Below the pieces are notes generated by a model. It had not been told where the DNA came from. It worked only from the letters and a program-made list of their open reading frames with translations, and ran no database searches. A DNA stretch of 64,000 nt, from NCBI GenBank assembly GCA_035358715.1, contig DAOPPX010000001.1, positions 62,001 to 126,000 of the forward strand. Direction: 5' to 3'. Of the stretch, positions 52,713-60,218 are shown piece after piece (position 1 is the stretch's first letter; the number at the start of each line of letters is the position of its first letter). The stretch comes from UBA8199 sp035358715. GTDB lineage: Bacteria; Verrucomicrobiota; Verrucomicrobiia; Limisphaerales; UBA8199. Made by a program: the position numbers and the translations under genes.

Positions 52713-52889
52713 TTGCGCGCCCATCCCATTTGCCTCAATCCGGCCACTTGGTCTCTTCCCTGCCATGGCCAGACGGAAAGGGCGAGCATGGATGCTCAGG
52801 GGAACCGGCAACCTCTCCGTGGGTAATAGCTATGGACCTGCCCGGGGCTGAAGACTCGCGCAGGTCATCGAGCCGGGCGGCTCAGAGGC

Positions 52890-53378
52890 TCAGAGATTGT
52901 CGCAGGCGCTCAGGTCGAGCCTCCCATCCTTGATCTGCAGGAGCAGGGCATGGCGTCCTCTTTTGACCAGGATACTGCCGGATCCGGCCACGTCCCGGAA
53001 CTCAGCCGCAAGCTGGCGGACCTCATCCTCGGTCAGATGCCAGAACAAATGTTGGTTCTTGTGCAGGATAATGGCTTCGTTGCAAAAGAGCTGCACGGCT
53101 TCGGGCACCGCCTGGTAAGGCAATCCTTCCGGTTTCCGCCCTTCACGGATGACCAGGTTCACTCTTTCCCCATCGGGAGAGAACTCAAAAAGGTTTTGGC
53201 GAGTGGCAACCTTGAACGGCCCGGCGGCTTTCAGATGGGCGCTCACCAGTACTTCCAACTCATCAAGTTTCCGGTGATTGTGCAGGATGCCGAACCGAAC
53301 CTCAGCCAGCCAGCCCAGCTTGGGCTTCTCCTCGCGCAATTGGCGGATGTCCATGGCTCTGGTCTGGGTGTCACTCAC
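52890..53378 (-). CDS. Hypothetical protein, 162 aa
   Basis: 162 residues from a GTG at 53378, chosen because a TACAATGG element ends 6 nt before it; an ATG 24 nt downstream (MDIRQLREEKPKLGW) is the alternative. It is a soluble alpha/beta protein (FEFSPDGERVNLVIREGRKP and FWHLTEDEVRQLAAEFRDVA). No family is recognised. It is divergently transcribed from 53457-54062 across a short region with two facing -10 elements, so the two genes may be co-regulated. The 190 bp between its stop and the coupling-protein promoter contain nothing I recognise. Confidence 0.6.
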   Translation of the reverse strand: MSDTQTRAMDIRQLREEKPKLGWLAEVRFGILHNHRKLDELEVLVSAHLKAAGPFKVATRQNLFEFSPDGERVNLVIREGRKPEGLPYQAVPEAVQLFCNEAIILHKNQHLFWHLTEDEVRQLAAEFRDVAGSGSILVKRGRHALLLQIKDGRLDLSACDNL

Positions 53379-53382
53379 GCTT

Positions 53383-53390
53383 CCATTGTA
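53383..53390 (-). promoter_or_regulatory. TACAATGG -10 element, leaderless spacing
   Basis: Minus-strand AATTACAATGGAAGCGTG. The hexamer ends 6 nt before the GTG at 53378. Confidence 0.6.
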
Positions 53391-53444
53391 ATTCGCGGCA
53401 TTGTGATTGGCTGCATTCTGCCCGAGTGCCGGCCCGGCCAAACC

Positions 53445-53452
53445 TATAATGG
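53445..53452 (+). promoter_or_regulatory. TATAATGG -10 element, leaderless spacing
   Basis: AACCTATAATGGAGGCATG. The hexamer ends 6 nt before the ATG at 53457. It lies 54 bp from the divergent element at 53390. Confidence 0.62.
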
Positions 53453-53456
53453 AGGC

Positions 53457-54062
53457 ATGAAGCTGCAGCAGAGGCACAGCCGTGTCCCCCTCCAACTCCG
53501 TGTGGATCTGGTCGCCAAAGTCTGGGCCAGCCTCAAGCCCGGCATGGAATTCAATTTGGTATACGGGGAACTGCTCTCTCGCCTGGAGAACGCGGAAGAT
53601 CCTTCAATGGCTCAGGCCCAGGCGCTGTTGCGCAACCCGGAGACGCTTATGACCGATCACGAACAGAAAAAGGCAAACGCAGCCAAAGCCCGGGCGCTGC
53701 TGCGCGAGCAAATCGTTAGCGCCAACATTCCCAGGCAGGCCCCCGATCGCGAACAACTGGTCGCGGAGACGCTGGCATTTGTGAGTCGCTTTCCCGCACT
53801 CAAGCCCTCGGAGATCAAACGCGTGACGCTTCTGCGGCAGGCCAACGGCAATCGCGATTTGCGGACGGTGCCCTTTAGCGAGGTCGCCACGCCCGAGTCC
53901 CTGGCAGACGACCTGGAGCGGGCCCAGGAATTGGACGGTTCACCAGCAGAGGCGGCCGTCCACTATTCCGCCTCCTGCCAGACATTCTTTCTCCCGGACA
54001 ACGAACTCCTGCCCAGCGAGAAAACTCCGGTATCCTCCCCTTCACTGGCTGAGATCGCTTGA
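53457..54062 (+). CDS. Hypothetical helical protein, 201 aa
   Basis: 201 residues starting MKLQQRHSRVPLQLRVDLVA. It is mostly alpha-helical with charged amphipathic segments (DHEQKKANAAKARALLREQI and LKPSEIKRVTLLRQANGNRD) and an unstructured Ser/Pro C-terminus. No cysteine, membrane span or catalytic motif was seen. The clear -10 element directly in front makes expression likely. Its position between the coupling-protein and pilin/relaxase genes suggests a transfer-related role, but nothing in the sequence proves one. Confidence 0.65.
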   Translation: MKLQQRHSRVPLQLRVDLVAKVWASLKPGMEFNLVYGELLSRLENAEDPSMAQAQALLRNPETLMTDHEQKKANAAKARALLREQIVSANIPRQAPDREQLVAETLAFVSRFPALKPSEIKRVTLLRQANGNRDLRTVPFSEVATPESLADDLERAQELDGSPAEAAVHYSASCQTFFLPDNELLPSEKTPVSSPSLAEIA

Positions 54063-54157
54063 TGGCCGTTGTGGGAATCGGCCCTTAGGCTGACGGCATG
54101 CTCCTCCAGGCGAGACGAACTGTCCGCTGACCTCGGATGGAAGCAATTGGTTTGGCC

Positions 54158-54565
54158 TTACCAGAGGACCTTCCCTAGAAACACATCCTCGCCCTCCCCG
54201 TCATAAGTGTTCTGCGGGTAACTGATGCTCAGGGTGGTGCGCTTGTCCTTGAAGATGCTTTCGGGTATCTGGCTTAAAACCAAGGCGTTTCCGTTCAGTT
54301 GTGCCTGCACCTCGCCCAACGTGGTGCCGGCCACGTAATCCTTGAGCGACACCACGTTAGTGATGGCGACATAGCCAGGGGGCTGCCCGTAGCTGAGCCG
54401 CACATAAACGGTTCGGCAATCCTTGAGGAAGTTGTGGATGACCGCATTGCGCGCGTTCTCCGTGACCCTCCCAAATCGAGCGATGACGATGGCCACCAGG
54501 ACGAGGACCACAACCACCACGACCACCACCTCAACCAGTGTGAACCCCTTGCGTTTTGACTTCAT
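54158..54565 (-). CDS. Type IV prepilin / pseudopilin, 135 aa
   Basis: 135 residues starting MKSKRKGFTLVEV. The basic leader KSKRKG ends at the prepilin peptidase site (G before F), Glu is at position 5 of the mature protein, and the helix VVVVVVVVLVLVAIVIARFG follows, then a small soluble domain. This is the standard class III signal of type IV pilins and pseudopilins. The run of eight valines is unusual. The ATG overlaps the TGA of 54562-55224 (ATGA). It should be the substrate of the PilB-like ATPase and PilC-like platform encoded at 3021-5109 and 41636-42871. No prepilin peptidase gene is in the window. Confidence 0.9.
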   Translation of the reverse strand: MKSKRKGFTLVEVVVVVVVVLVLVAIVIARFGRVTENARNAVIHNFLKDCRTVYVRLSYGQPPGYVAITNVVSLKDYVAGTTLGEVQAQLNGNALVLSQIPESIFKDKRTTLSISYPQNTYDGEGEDVFLGKVLW

Positions 54566-55224
54566 CGATAGGCGGTTTTGTTCAACTGCTTGCGCCAATG
54601 CGCGCAGATCCGGGCAATGACGCCGGCGTACTCGACTCCGTTCCGGGCAAGCATCTGCAGCATGGCCGGGTTGGGCGCCGCGAGGGCGGCGTTGATCATC
54701 TGTTGAATGGCATCGCCCTCCTCCAGCGAAGGCATTGGAATGTTCAGTTGGGAAGCCAGGACCGCAAGCGCTGGAATGCGCAGAAGGCCGTGATAGGTGA
54801 GCACGTCGGCCAGGTCCACGTGCGGACCGGGTTTGTAGCGGTCGTGCAGCAAATCCGGGTTGGCGATTTCCACGCCATGAAGCGCGCTTCGCCAGTAGAG
54901 GCAGGGAATCGTGTATCTGCGCCCATTGTAAGTCACCAGGTTCTCCGGCGGCCCGGATTTGAACAACGCCCAGAACCGGTTGAGCATCTCGGCCTCGGTT
55001 GGGCAGCAAACAAGATCCACTCCGGGCAATTCACATTCTTGGCCGGGGGCGAGCACCAGCGCGGCCGGTTGGCTGTTCAATTCTCCGAGAACATAGATGC
55101 CAAAGATCTGCCCGTGAAACGGGTTGGCCCACGCCGGTTCACCGTCCACCTGAGCCTGCTTCGAGAAAGTCTGGATGTACAGTGCTCGCATTTGGCTCTT
55201 TTGTTTGGCGGGCATATCAGCCAT
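54562..55224 (-). CDS. Degenerate DnaQ/PolB-like 3'-5' exonuclease-fold protein, 220 aa
   Basis: 220 residues. The stretch ENLVTYNGRRYTIPCLYWRS resembles the 'lvtfNG..FD.p.L..R' motif of PolB-like 3'-5' exonucleases. PHVDLADVLTYHGLLRIPAL matches their 'hvDl.dvl' segment, and VEYAGVIARICAHWRK their last motif. The first acidic motif (DxE) is replaced by LYIQTFS and FD by YT, so two metal ligands seem lost and nuclease activity is doubtful. It is coupled to the prepilin gene by an ATGA overlap, an odd pairing. A TAGAATGG element lies about 40 nt upstream. Confidence 0.5.
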   Translation of the reverse strand: MADMPAKQKSQMRALYIQTFSKQAQVDGEPAWANPFHGQIFGIYVLGELNSQPAALVLAPGQECELPGVDLVCCPTEAEMLNRFWALFKSGPPENLVTYNGRRYTIPCLYWRSALHGVEIANPDLLHDRYKPGPHVDLADVLTYHGLLRIPALAVLASQLNIPMPSLEEGDAIQQMINAALAAPNPAMLQMLARNGVEYAGVIARICAHWRKQLNKTAYR

Positions 55225-55262
55225 TTGATTCGCGCATCAGACCGGACATTGTTTCGCTACCT

Positions 55263-55270
55263 CCATTCTA
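55263..55270 (-). promoter_or_regulatory. TAGAATGG -10 element
   Basis: Minus-strand GGCTTAGAATGGAGG, about 40 nt before the ATG at 55224. It serves the exonuclease-like and prepilin genes. Confidence 0.5.
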
Positions 55271-55412
55271 AGCCGCTGCTGGAGGGTTTATGGTCCTTCC
55301 ACCTCATCCTTTCTAGGTGGGGAGCGAGACAGAACAGGTTCGCGGAGGCTGATTGGCGTACCTGTGGAACTGCTGGTGCTGCAGTCGCGTAAGTGCCAAG
55401 TAAATGTCGGCC

Positions 55413-55880
55413 TTAGCCCGGCTTGGGAACCGTAATGGGGACCGGCCGGCCGGTTCGGTCGGCCTTCGCCCTGGCTTTCAAGCTGGCGCTTTGGAAATTC
55501 GTTCGTTGCGGCAATTCGACTCTGGTGGTCCGCTGGTCGTTGCCAATTTCGATGGCCGCGCAATGCTCGCAATTGATTTGAACCATATGGATGACCCTGG
55601 AAAGGACGTGGGAGGCGCTGGTGAACAGGGTGGCGTCCTCGATGTTCCCGCTGAAGCAGAATTGTCCGTCCGGTCGTAGCTGCAGGTAGAGGACTCGGCT
55701 GGCGACCGCCCCGGGGAACTTCGAGGTGCAGAGGTTCCCTTGCCTGTCGGTGAAGAGCTTGCGCCCCGGCTTGGCTGCCAATCTCAAAGGCGAGCCATAC
55801 TCAACGATCGTAACCGTCCGCTTGCAGGTTCCGTCCGGGCTCTGCGCGACAAGGACACTCGCATGGTTGCGCTCTTCCAT
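55413..55880 (-). CDS. Hypothetical protein, 155 aa
   Basis: 155 residues from the ATG at 55880 (MEERNHASVLVAQSPDG), 28 nt after the relaxase stop, so it is probably the last gene of the relaxase operon. The sequence is beta-rich (KRTVTIVEYGSPLRLAAKPG and RVLYLQLRPDGQFCFSGNIE) with a CEHC pair near residue 108 and a basic tail. No family is recognised. The next 188 bp to the divergent promoter at 55270 show nothing notable. Confidence 0.6.
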   Translation of the reverse strand: MEERNHASVLVAQSPDGTCKRTVTIVEYGSPLRLAAKPGRKLFTDRQGNLCTSKFPGAVASRVLYLQLRPDGQFCFSGNIEDATLFTSASHVLSRVIHMVQINCEHCAAIEIGNDQRTTRVELPQRTNFQSASLKARAKADRTGRPVPITVPKPG

Positions 55881-55908
55881 GCCTTTTGTTTGGCCCCCTT
55901 GTGGGCAT

Positions 55909-57372
55909 TCATTTCGGCGCCGGGGCGGCCGGAGTTGGCCGCGGCAGGATTGGCTCTGACGAGACGGTTGTGGGCGATTCGGTCGGCAGCGCGGGACGCA
56001 AATCGGCTGCCGCAGGGTCCAGGTCCGGTGCTGGGGGCTCCACCTCGGTTTCCGGCTCCCTCCGGTCCAGCATATCCTTATTGGGAAGCCTCTCATTCTC
56101 GGCGCACAGGTCCAGTCTCTGGATCCATGCAGGCGGGTTGGGAGCCAAACTGGCTGCCGCGAAGTGCAAATCCATCAGGGCCATCTCGGCCAGCATGCTG
56201 ATCCGGGAAGCCATCCGGCGGTCGTCCACCTCCTGCAAGAGCCGCTCTATGAGACCTCTCCGGTTGCCCACCGTCCTCCATCGGACGAGGCAAGTGCGGG
56301 TCACCTCCAGGCAACAATCGCGGGTTTCGCACCTCACCCGTTCGGCTTGGAAAGCAGGCAGGATGTTGTGCAGGAGCCCGCGCCGTGCCTCGAAACCTGC
56401 GCGGGCGATGCGGCTTTCAATCCCCTCGTAAATGAACTCCAGCTCCGAAATCAAGTCTGCTCGCCTGGCCTGCGACAGCTTCTGGATTCTCTCTTTCAGG
56501 GTGCCAAGCCGCCGCCGCAGCCAGGCTGGGTGGGTCTTCTTCACGTAGAACATGAACGTGTTGATGGCATAGTGCCGCGTTCGTTCCGGGCTCATCCGCC
56601 TGCTCGCGGCCACCGTCTCAGCGGTCTTCATGCTGATTTCCTTGGCCAGGTCTTCCCACTCCTGGGCGGCAAAGCTCCGGTAACGCGCGGGTGCCATGGC
56701 GTCCAGGAGGTTGGCGGCAATCTCGCAGAACTGGTCCCGGGTTTCCGACAAAACGTCTATGAACTTCCCGTCGCGGCCCGGGCAGTTGTGATTGCTCATG
56801 CTGATCCGGAGACCGTTGCGGGTCTGCGGCAGGAGGAAGACGTGGGCGTGGAGATGGGGCCGGCCGAATCGGTCGAGGGCATCATGGTGGACACCGACGA
56901 TATAGCCCAGTTCGTCTCCGGGATAGTATTTCGCGGCCGCTCGGCTCAAGGTGGCCTCGATGGCGGCCACCAGGACCCGATCCAAGTCAACCGGGTAGCG
57001 AACCATTGCTTCCACCTTGTCCGGGTCCATGCTCGCTATCAGCCGAAGCGCGAGTATCTTCCGTTTCTTCTCCCGCTGCGACCGGCAATGCCGGCGAACG
57101 AATTCCTGGACGGCCCGGTTGTTTGCCCGTGCTTCGGCGCGTTCAACGCTTCCAGGGAATAACTGCTGCCGGATCTCCTCCACCCGCCGCCGGACGTAGC
57201 CGTGGGCTGTAAGCAGGCCCGGCGGACGCGCGCTGTGGTACTTCTTCCCGACGCCCAACCCAAGCTGGCTGACATCCTGCCCCTTGTGCTTGCCCACCTC
57301 ATCCAAATACTCCTTCACCCATTCCATGGCTTTGGAGGGTTGCCTGAGCGACTTGGTGCGCTTGAGGATCAC
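55909..57372 (-). CDS. HUH-type conjugative relaxase (MOB), 487 aa
   Basis: 487 residues from a GTG at 57372, 3 nt after the previous gene. The metal-binding histidine triad is seen in GRPHLHAHVFLLPQT (His at about 173, 175 and 177), preceded by GYIVGVHHDALDRFG, as in HUH relaxases. Candidate catalytic tyrosines lie in the N-terminal part (KKYHSARPPG and AHGYVRRRV), but I cannot choose between them. The C-terminal half is helical and ends in a Pro/Glu/Ala-rich tail. It would nick oriT and pilot the strand to the coupling protein encoded at 49915-52701. The GTCAC repeat cluster at 58241-58428 is a likely target region. Confidence 0.78.
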   Translation of the reverse strand: MILKRTKSLRQPSKAMEWVKEYLDEVGKHKGQDVSQLGLGVGKKYHSARPPGLLTAHGYVRRRVEEIRQQLFPGSVERAEARANNRAVQEFVRRHCRSQREKKRKILALRLIASMDPDKVEAMVRYPVDLDRVLVAAIEATLSRAAAKYYPGDELGYIVGVHHDALDRFGRPHLHAHVFLLPQTRNGLRISMSNHNCPGRDGKFIDVLSETRDQFCEIAANLLDAMAPARYRSFAAQEWEDLAKEISMKTAETVAASRRMSPERTRHYAINTFMFYVKKTHPAWLRRRLGTLKERIQKLSQARRADLISELEFIYEGIESRIARAGFEARRGLLHNILPAFQAERVRCETRDCCLEVTRTCLVRWRTVGNRRGLIERLLQEVDDRRMASRISMLAEMALMDLHFAAASLAPNPPAWIQRLDLCAENERLPNKDMLDRREPETEVEPPAPDLDPAAADLRPALPTESPTTVSSEPILPRPTPAAPAPK

Positions 57373-57375
57373 GGG

Positions 57376-57705
57376 TCAGACAGGGGATTTGAATGCCGGC
57401 GCCTCCACCTGTGCGCGGAGGATTGCGGCCATCCTCTCGACCATCGCGACCGCCAAGCTGGCACTCTGTACAGCGTTGTCAGCCTGAACGAGCTGCGTTC
57501 GAAATCCTTCCAGGACCTCGTCGAGCCGTTTGTTCTGGTTGGTGAGAACGGCTTCAAGTTCCTCCGGCGTGGCCGGCTTGGTCCGGTCTGTGAGGGCGTT
57601 CAACTCGGCCACCGCCCGAATCAGCAGCACCCTTTTGAGGAGATCCTCACTAACGTGATAATGATCAGCGAGTTTGCCTATTGCCAATGTCAGCAGCTCG
57701 TCCAT
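57376..57705 (-). CDS. Small helical protein upstream of relaxase, likely relaxosome accessory
   Basis: 109 residues starting MDELLTLAIGKLADHYHVSE. It is almost entirely alpha-helical, with a coiled-coil-like middle (PEELEAVLTNQNKRLDEVLE) and a hydrophobic C-terminal helix. It lies 3 nt before the relaxase gene and 10 nt after 57716-58240, in one operon. Size, helicity and position match MobC-type accessory proteins of mobilisation systems, although no specific motif identifies it. Confidence 0.5.
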   Translation of the reverse strand: MDELLTLAIGKLADHYHVSEDLLKRVLLIRAVAELNALTDRTKPATPEELEAVLTNQNKRLDEVLEGFRTQLVQADNAVQSASLAVAMVERMAAILRAQVEAPAFKSPV

Positions 57706-57715
57706 GGCCCTCCGT

Positions 57716-58240
57716 TTATTTGTGACGCGCGGTTGCGGCGGCTTGCTTGAGCCGCTCGCCATAAGCGCCGATGAGCCTTTGGTGTTCGACGATGATGGAC
57801 AGGTCACCCACGGCCTGGTGCAAGTGGAGCAGGATTACATTGAGTTCATCGAGCCTGGCATCGAGCGCGGCGGAGACGGCGTGCAGGTCATTGAACGTCA
57901 CTGTCCCGGCCTCGCGCGCCAGAATTACATAGCGGATCGCGTCATTGCAGAAGTCGTTGACCCCTTGGTTGCGGTTCAGCCATTCGACGCGCTGGAGCAG
58001 ACGCAACGTGTCCCGGTGCAGGGCAATCCTGGGGTAACGCCGGTTAAGGAGTGTCTGGATTGGGTCGACACCGGACTCCTCATCGAGGGCTTCATCCTCG
58101 CCGTCGCCATGACCAACCGCCTGAGCCGCCCGGCAGGGCAACTCTCTGCCGCCGCCTTCGAAGCTTACCTCCGCCTTTGGGTTGTCAGCGCCAATCAAGG
58201 GCTTTTCAAGCTGCCTCTGATGTTCGCCGCTTTCGCTCAT
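57716..58240 (-). CDS. Hypothetical protein at head of relaxase operon, 174 aa
   Basis: 174 residues from the ATG at 58240. A polar N-terminus of about 65 residues is followed by a helical domain (YPRIALHRDTLRLLQRVEWL and NDFCNDAIRYVILAREAGTV), which could be a small DNA-binding module, and a C-terminal coiled-coil-like part resembling that of the next gene. It is the first gene of the relaxase operon, with a TATAATGG element 6 nt before the ATG, and the upstream DNA holds the GTCAC repeats. A relaxosome or repressor protein binding those repeats is the best inference. Confidence 0.55.
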   Translation of the reverse strand: MSESGEHQRQLEKPLIGADNPKAEVSFEGGGRELPCRAAQAVGHGDGEDEALDEESGVDPIQTLLNRRYPRIALHRDTLRLLQRVEWLNRNQGVNDFCNDAIRYVILAREAGTVTFNDLHAVSAALDARLDELNVILLHLHQAVGDLSIIVEHQRLIGAYGERLKQAAATARHK

Positions 58241-58428
58241 GTCACCATTATAGGGCTGATTCGGGCCTCAGGTCACAAAAGCTCCCGCATGATCTCCCTT
58301 AAAACCCGCCTTCTGGCACACGCACGTCACCAGAAAACCACGGCTCCGGCCTGCTGGTCACAAAAACGGAGGTGATTGTGGTGCGTGCATGTCACCAAAA
58401 GTCCCCCATGACCCCTCTGAAAACGCGC
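58241..58428. repeat. Five GTCAC-cored direct repeats, candidate oriT or regulatory array
   Basis: GTCAC occurs in the same orientation at 58241, 58272, 58326, 58357 and 58391, that is at spacings of 31, 54, 31 and 34 bp, close to whole helical turns. The copies at 58272 and 58391 begin longer imperfect repeats of about 38 bp (GTCACAAAAGCTCCCGCATG and GTCACCAAAAGTCCCCCATG, each followed by similar AAAAC-containing sequence). The array abuts the start of the relaxase operon, where oriT commonly lies, and overlaps its promoter. An iteron-type origin is the alternative. Confidence 0.55.
58245..58252 (-). promoter_or_regulatory. TATAATGG -10 element, leaderless spacing
   Basis: Minus-strand GCCCTATAATGGTGACATG. 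The hexamer ends 6 nt before the ATG at 58240. The first GTCAC repeat overlaps it, which would allow autoregulation. Confidence 0.62.
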
Positions 58429-58585
58429 ATGAAACACCTACTTGCGCTTCTACCGGGCAACACCAGTCCAACCGCCTGCGGGAACGCACACCACAAGAAC
58501 TCCATCCTCCCCCAATGGGGTTCCTTCAGGGCAGCCTATCGGCCCCCTGCATTCCCTCGCGGGGTGCTCGCCGGATCATTCCCGG

Positions 58586-58683
58586 GAGACGCCCACCCTG
58601 AGGTCCGGCCCGTGCTGCTTGCAATGCTTGGCGTAGCCCGCGCGACATCTTTGGGGTTCTGTCCGGCGTTCAGCGGGCGTCTC
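58586..58683. repeat. 9-bp inverted repeat with spaced arms
   Basis: GAGACGCCC (58586-58594) and GGGCGTCTC (58675-58683), each followed by ACCCTG, lie about 80 bp apart in the otherwise gene-free stretch 58429-58700. They might belong to the transfer origin. No other feature is visible in this stretch. Confidence 0.35.
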
Positions 58684-58700
58684 ACCCTGCTTCGGAGAGA

Positions 58701-59429
58701 CTACATCATGCTGGGGAAGGTGACGTTCTCGAGTTCCCCCTTGACCTCCTCCAACTCGCTGACAAAAGACTCAATCTGGCCGATCATCTCCTGCGGATCA
58801 GTCTCATCCTCCTCGTCCGGGCTGGTCATGGCCGCCTCCGGTGCCACGGCATTGGATTCCTCGTCCCGCTCACCGGTATTGTCAGGTTCCTTCTTGGCGT
58901 CCTCAATGGCTTCCCTCAATTCGTCCGCCCTGGAGTTCAGAGCCCCGATGGCATCATCAAGCATGCTGACGACCTCGGCATTGCGCTTGGGCCGAGAATC
59001 CAGCTCCAGAGCGGGCAGGTGCAGCACCTTGATCGCGGTCAACGCGTCTGGGACGTCCGGGAAGCTGAGGTTTTCGAGCGTGCTTGCCGCCTCATCGATC
59101 TCGCCGGCCTTGTCTGAGTTGTTGATCCCCTCGGGCAGGTTGCCATGCCAGTCCCGCAGTTCACCGGCCAGAGTTTCCACTTCGCTCTGGGCGGCCGAGA
59201 GAAGGTCTTCCAGCGGCGTAGTGAATCGCTGGTTGCGCAATTCCAGGTACACCTCCGGCTGCGGCAGGGGCGCCTTTACCCGATAAGTGATAGGTGCCTG
59301 GCGGCCTGCGCGGGGAAGTTGCTCCAGGTGGGTGCCGAGGATGACGCGCTCGAAGTAGGGGTCGAAGACAACCCGGACGGCAATCTTGGTGATGACATCC
59401 CCGGGCTTTGCTGACATGGCCTTGCTCAT
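58701..59429 (-). CDS. Hypothetical acidic coiled-coil protein, 242 aa
   Basis: 242 residues from the ATG at 59429 (MSKAMSAKPGDVITKIAVRV). The first 75 residues form a small strand-rich domain with YFERVILGTHLEQLPRAG. The rest is acidic and helical, with predicted coiled coils (LLSAAQSEVETLAGELRDWH and IESFVSELEEVKGELENVTF) separated by a Glu/Asp-rich linker. No family is recognised. It ends near the transfer-origin candidate and is transcribed toward it. Confidence 0.6.
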   Translation of the reverse strand: MSKAMSAKPGDVITKIAVRVVFDPYFERVILGTHLEQLPRAGRQAPITYRVKAPLPQPEVYLELRNQRFTTPLEDLLSAAQSEVETLAGELRDWHGNLPEGINNSDKAGEIDEAASTLENLSFPDVPDALTAIKVLHLPALELDSRPKRNAEVVSMLDDAIGALNSRADELREAIEDAKKEPDNTGERDEESNAVAPEAAMTSPDEEDETDPQEMIGQIESFVSELEEVKGELENVTFPSMM

Positions 59430-59585
59430 ATGCACCTGCGAGGAGTGTTGGACGAAGTCTATTTCGACCTGAGCCTGACGACTCCGAGCCGGCGGTCAGG
59501 CGATACCTGCGGAACCGGGCCGGAAGCCCGTGGATGCCCAAACGGATTCTGGGCGAGAACCTCTTTGGCGTCCCCCCCAGATGGA

Positions 59586-59783
59586 TCACCCAACCGCAAC
59601 CAGGTTGCCCGTGCTGTCGAAGCTGGCGACGGAAGGGAAGAACCGGCGGAGGTTCTCCTCAGGGCACTTGCCGGCGGTGTTTTGGATTCTAAGCTTGGTC
59701 CAACCGCCGGTGAGGGTTTCCTCGGTGAACGGCGTTCCCGCCAAGGTCAGACATTGCCGGGCGAGGTCGAGCTGAGTCTTCAT
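59586..59783 (-). CDS. Small hypothetical protein, 65 aa
   Basis: 65 residues starting MKTQLDLARQCLTLAGTPFT. It looks like a compact alpha/beta protein (EETLTGGWTKLRIQNTAGKC) and has no membrane span or metal motif. The next gene on the strand starts 156 nt further on; the bases between hold no clear frame. Confidence 0.45.
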   Translation of the reverse strand: MKTQLDLARQCLTLAGTPFTEETLTGGWTKLRIQNTAGKCPEENLRRFFPSVASFDSTGNLVAVG

Positions 59784-60210
59784 TGAATGGTTTGCCTGGC
59801 CCCCGCCTCTTTTGAGCAGAGCTCCCCGCCGCGCCGAGGAGGGGGACGGAACGTCGAAAGGCAGACGGCGTGACAATCCACCCGGGCCTCGTGGGGTGCC
59901 CTGCGGGAAACCGGTCGGCTCCCTTAAGGGATCGCTAAAGGTGCCTGAGTGGTGCCGACCGGAAAGAGGCGCTGAGCAGTGATGTCTCCGACAGTCCCTC
60001 GCCTTTTGGCGCTCGGAGCGAGCGGGTACGAGCAGACGCAGTCAGCTCCGGGGTCCGTGGTCCACCGGTCTGGGCGTAGCCGACCAGCGCCTGCGTTCAC
60101 CCGGACGGGCAATCTCCATCCGGCAGGGTGGCGTTTGGGGCCGCGCCGGGTGGGCGTTGCGGCTTCGCAACGGGGCCCCGTTGTCACGGGGCGACAGCCC
60201 CGGCGAAGGT
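59784..60210. other. Intergenic region with strong hairpins downstream of the SymE-like gene
   Basis: No convincing gene is present; the 96-codon minus frame here has the composition of non-coding GC-rich DNA. The part near 60155-60203 is rich in secondary structure: CGTTGCG/CGCAACG around GCTT, a 16-bp palindrome CAACGGGGCCCCGTTG (60168-60183), and CGGGGC/GCCCCG around TGTC. On the minus strand these would lie directly after the SymE-like gene, as a terminator or a structured RNA. Confidence 0.4.
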
Positions 60211-60218
60211 TCATTGTG
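60202..60218. repeat. 17-bp direct repeat, first copy (second at 60559-60575)
   Basis: GGCGAAGGTTCATTGTG occurs here, overlapping the stop of the SymE-like gene, and again at 60559-60575, with partial similarity continuing for about 30 bp (ATGGCC and CGGCCTGAG in both). The second copy may be the leftover 3' end of another SymE-like gene. Confidence 0.7.

Noticed and set aside
49870..52851. Two long plus-strand frames opposite the coupling-protein gene
   Set aside because: They are complementary to clear T4CP motifs on the minus strand and show no family features.
59924..60214. 96-codon minus-strand frame after the SymE-like gene
   Set aside because: It is Arg/Pro-rich and overlaps a hairpin-rich intergenic region. 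Its composition is that of non-coding GC-rich DNA.
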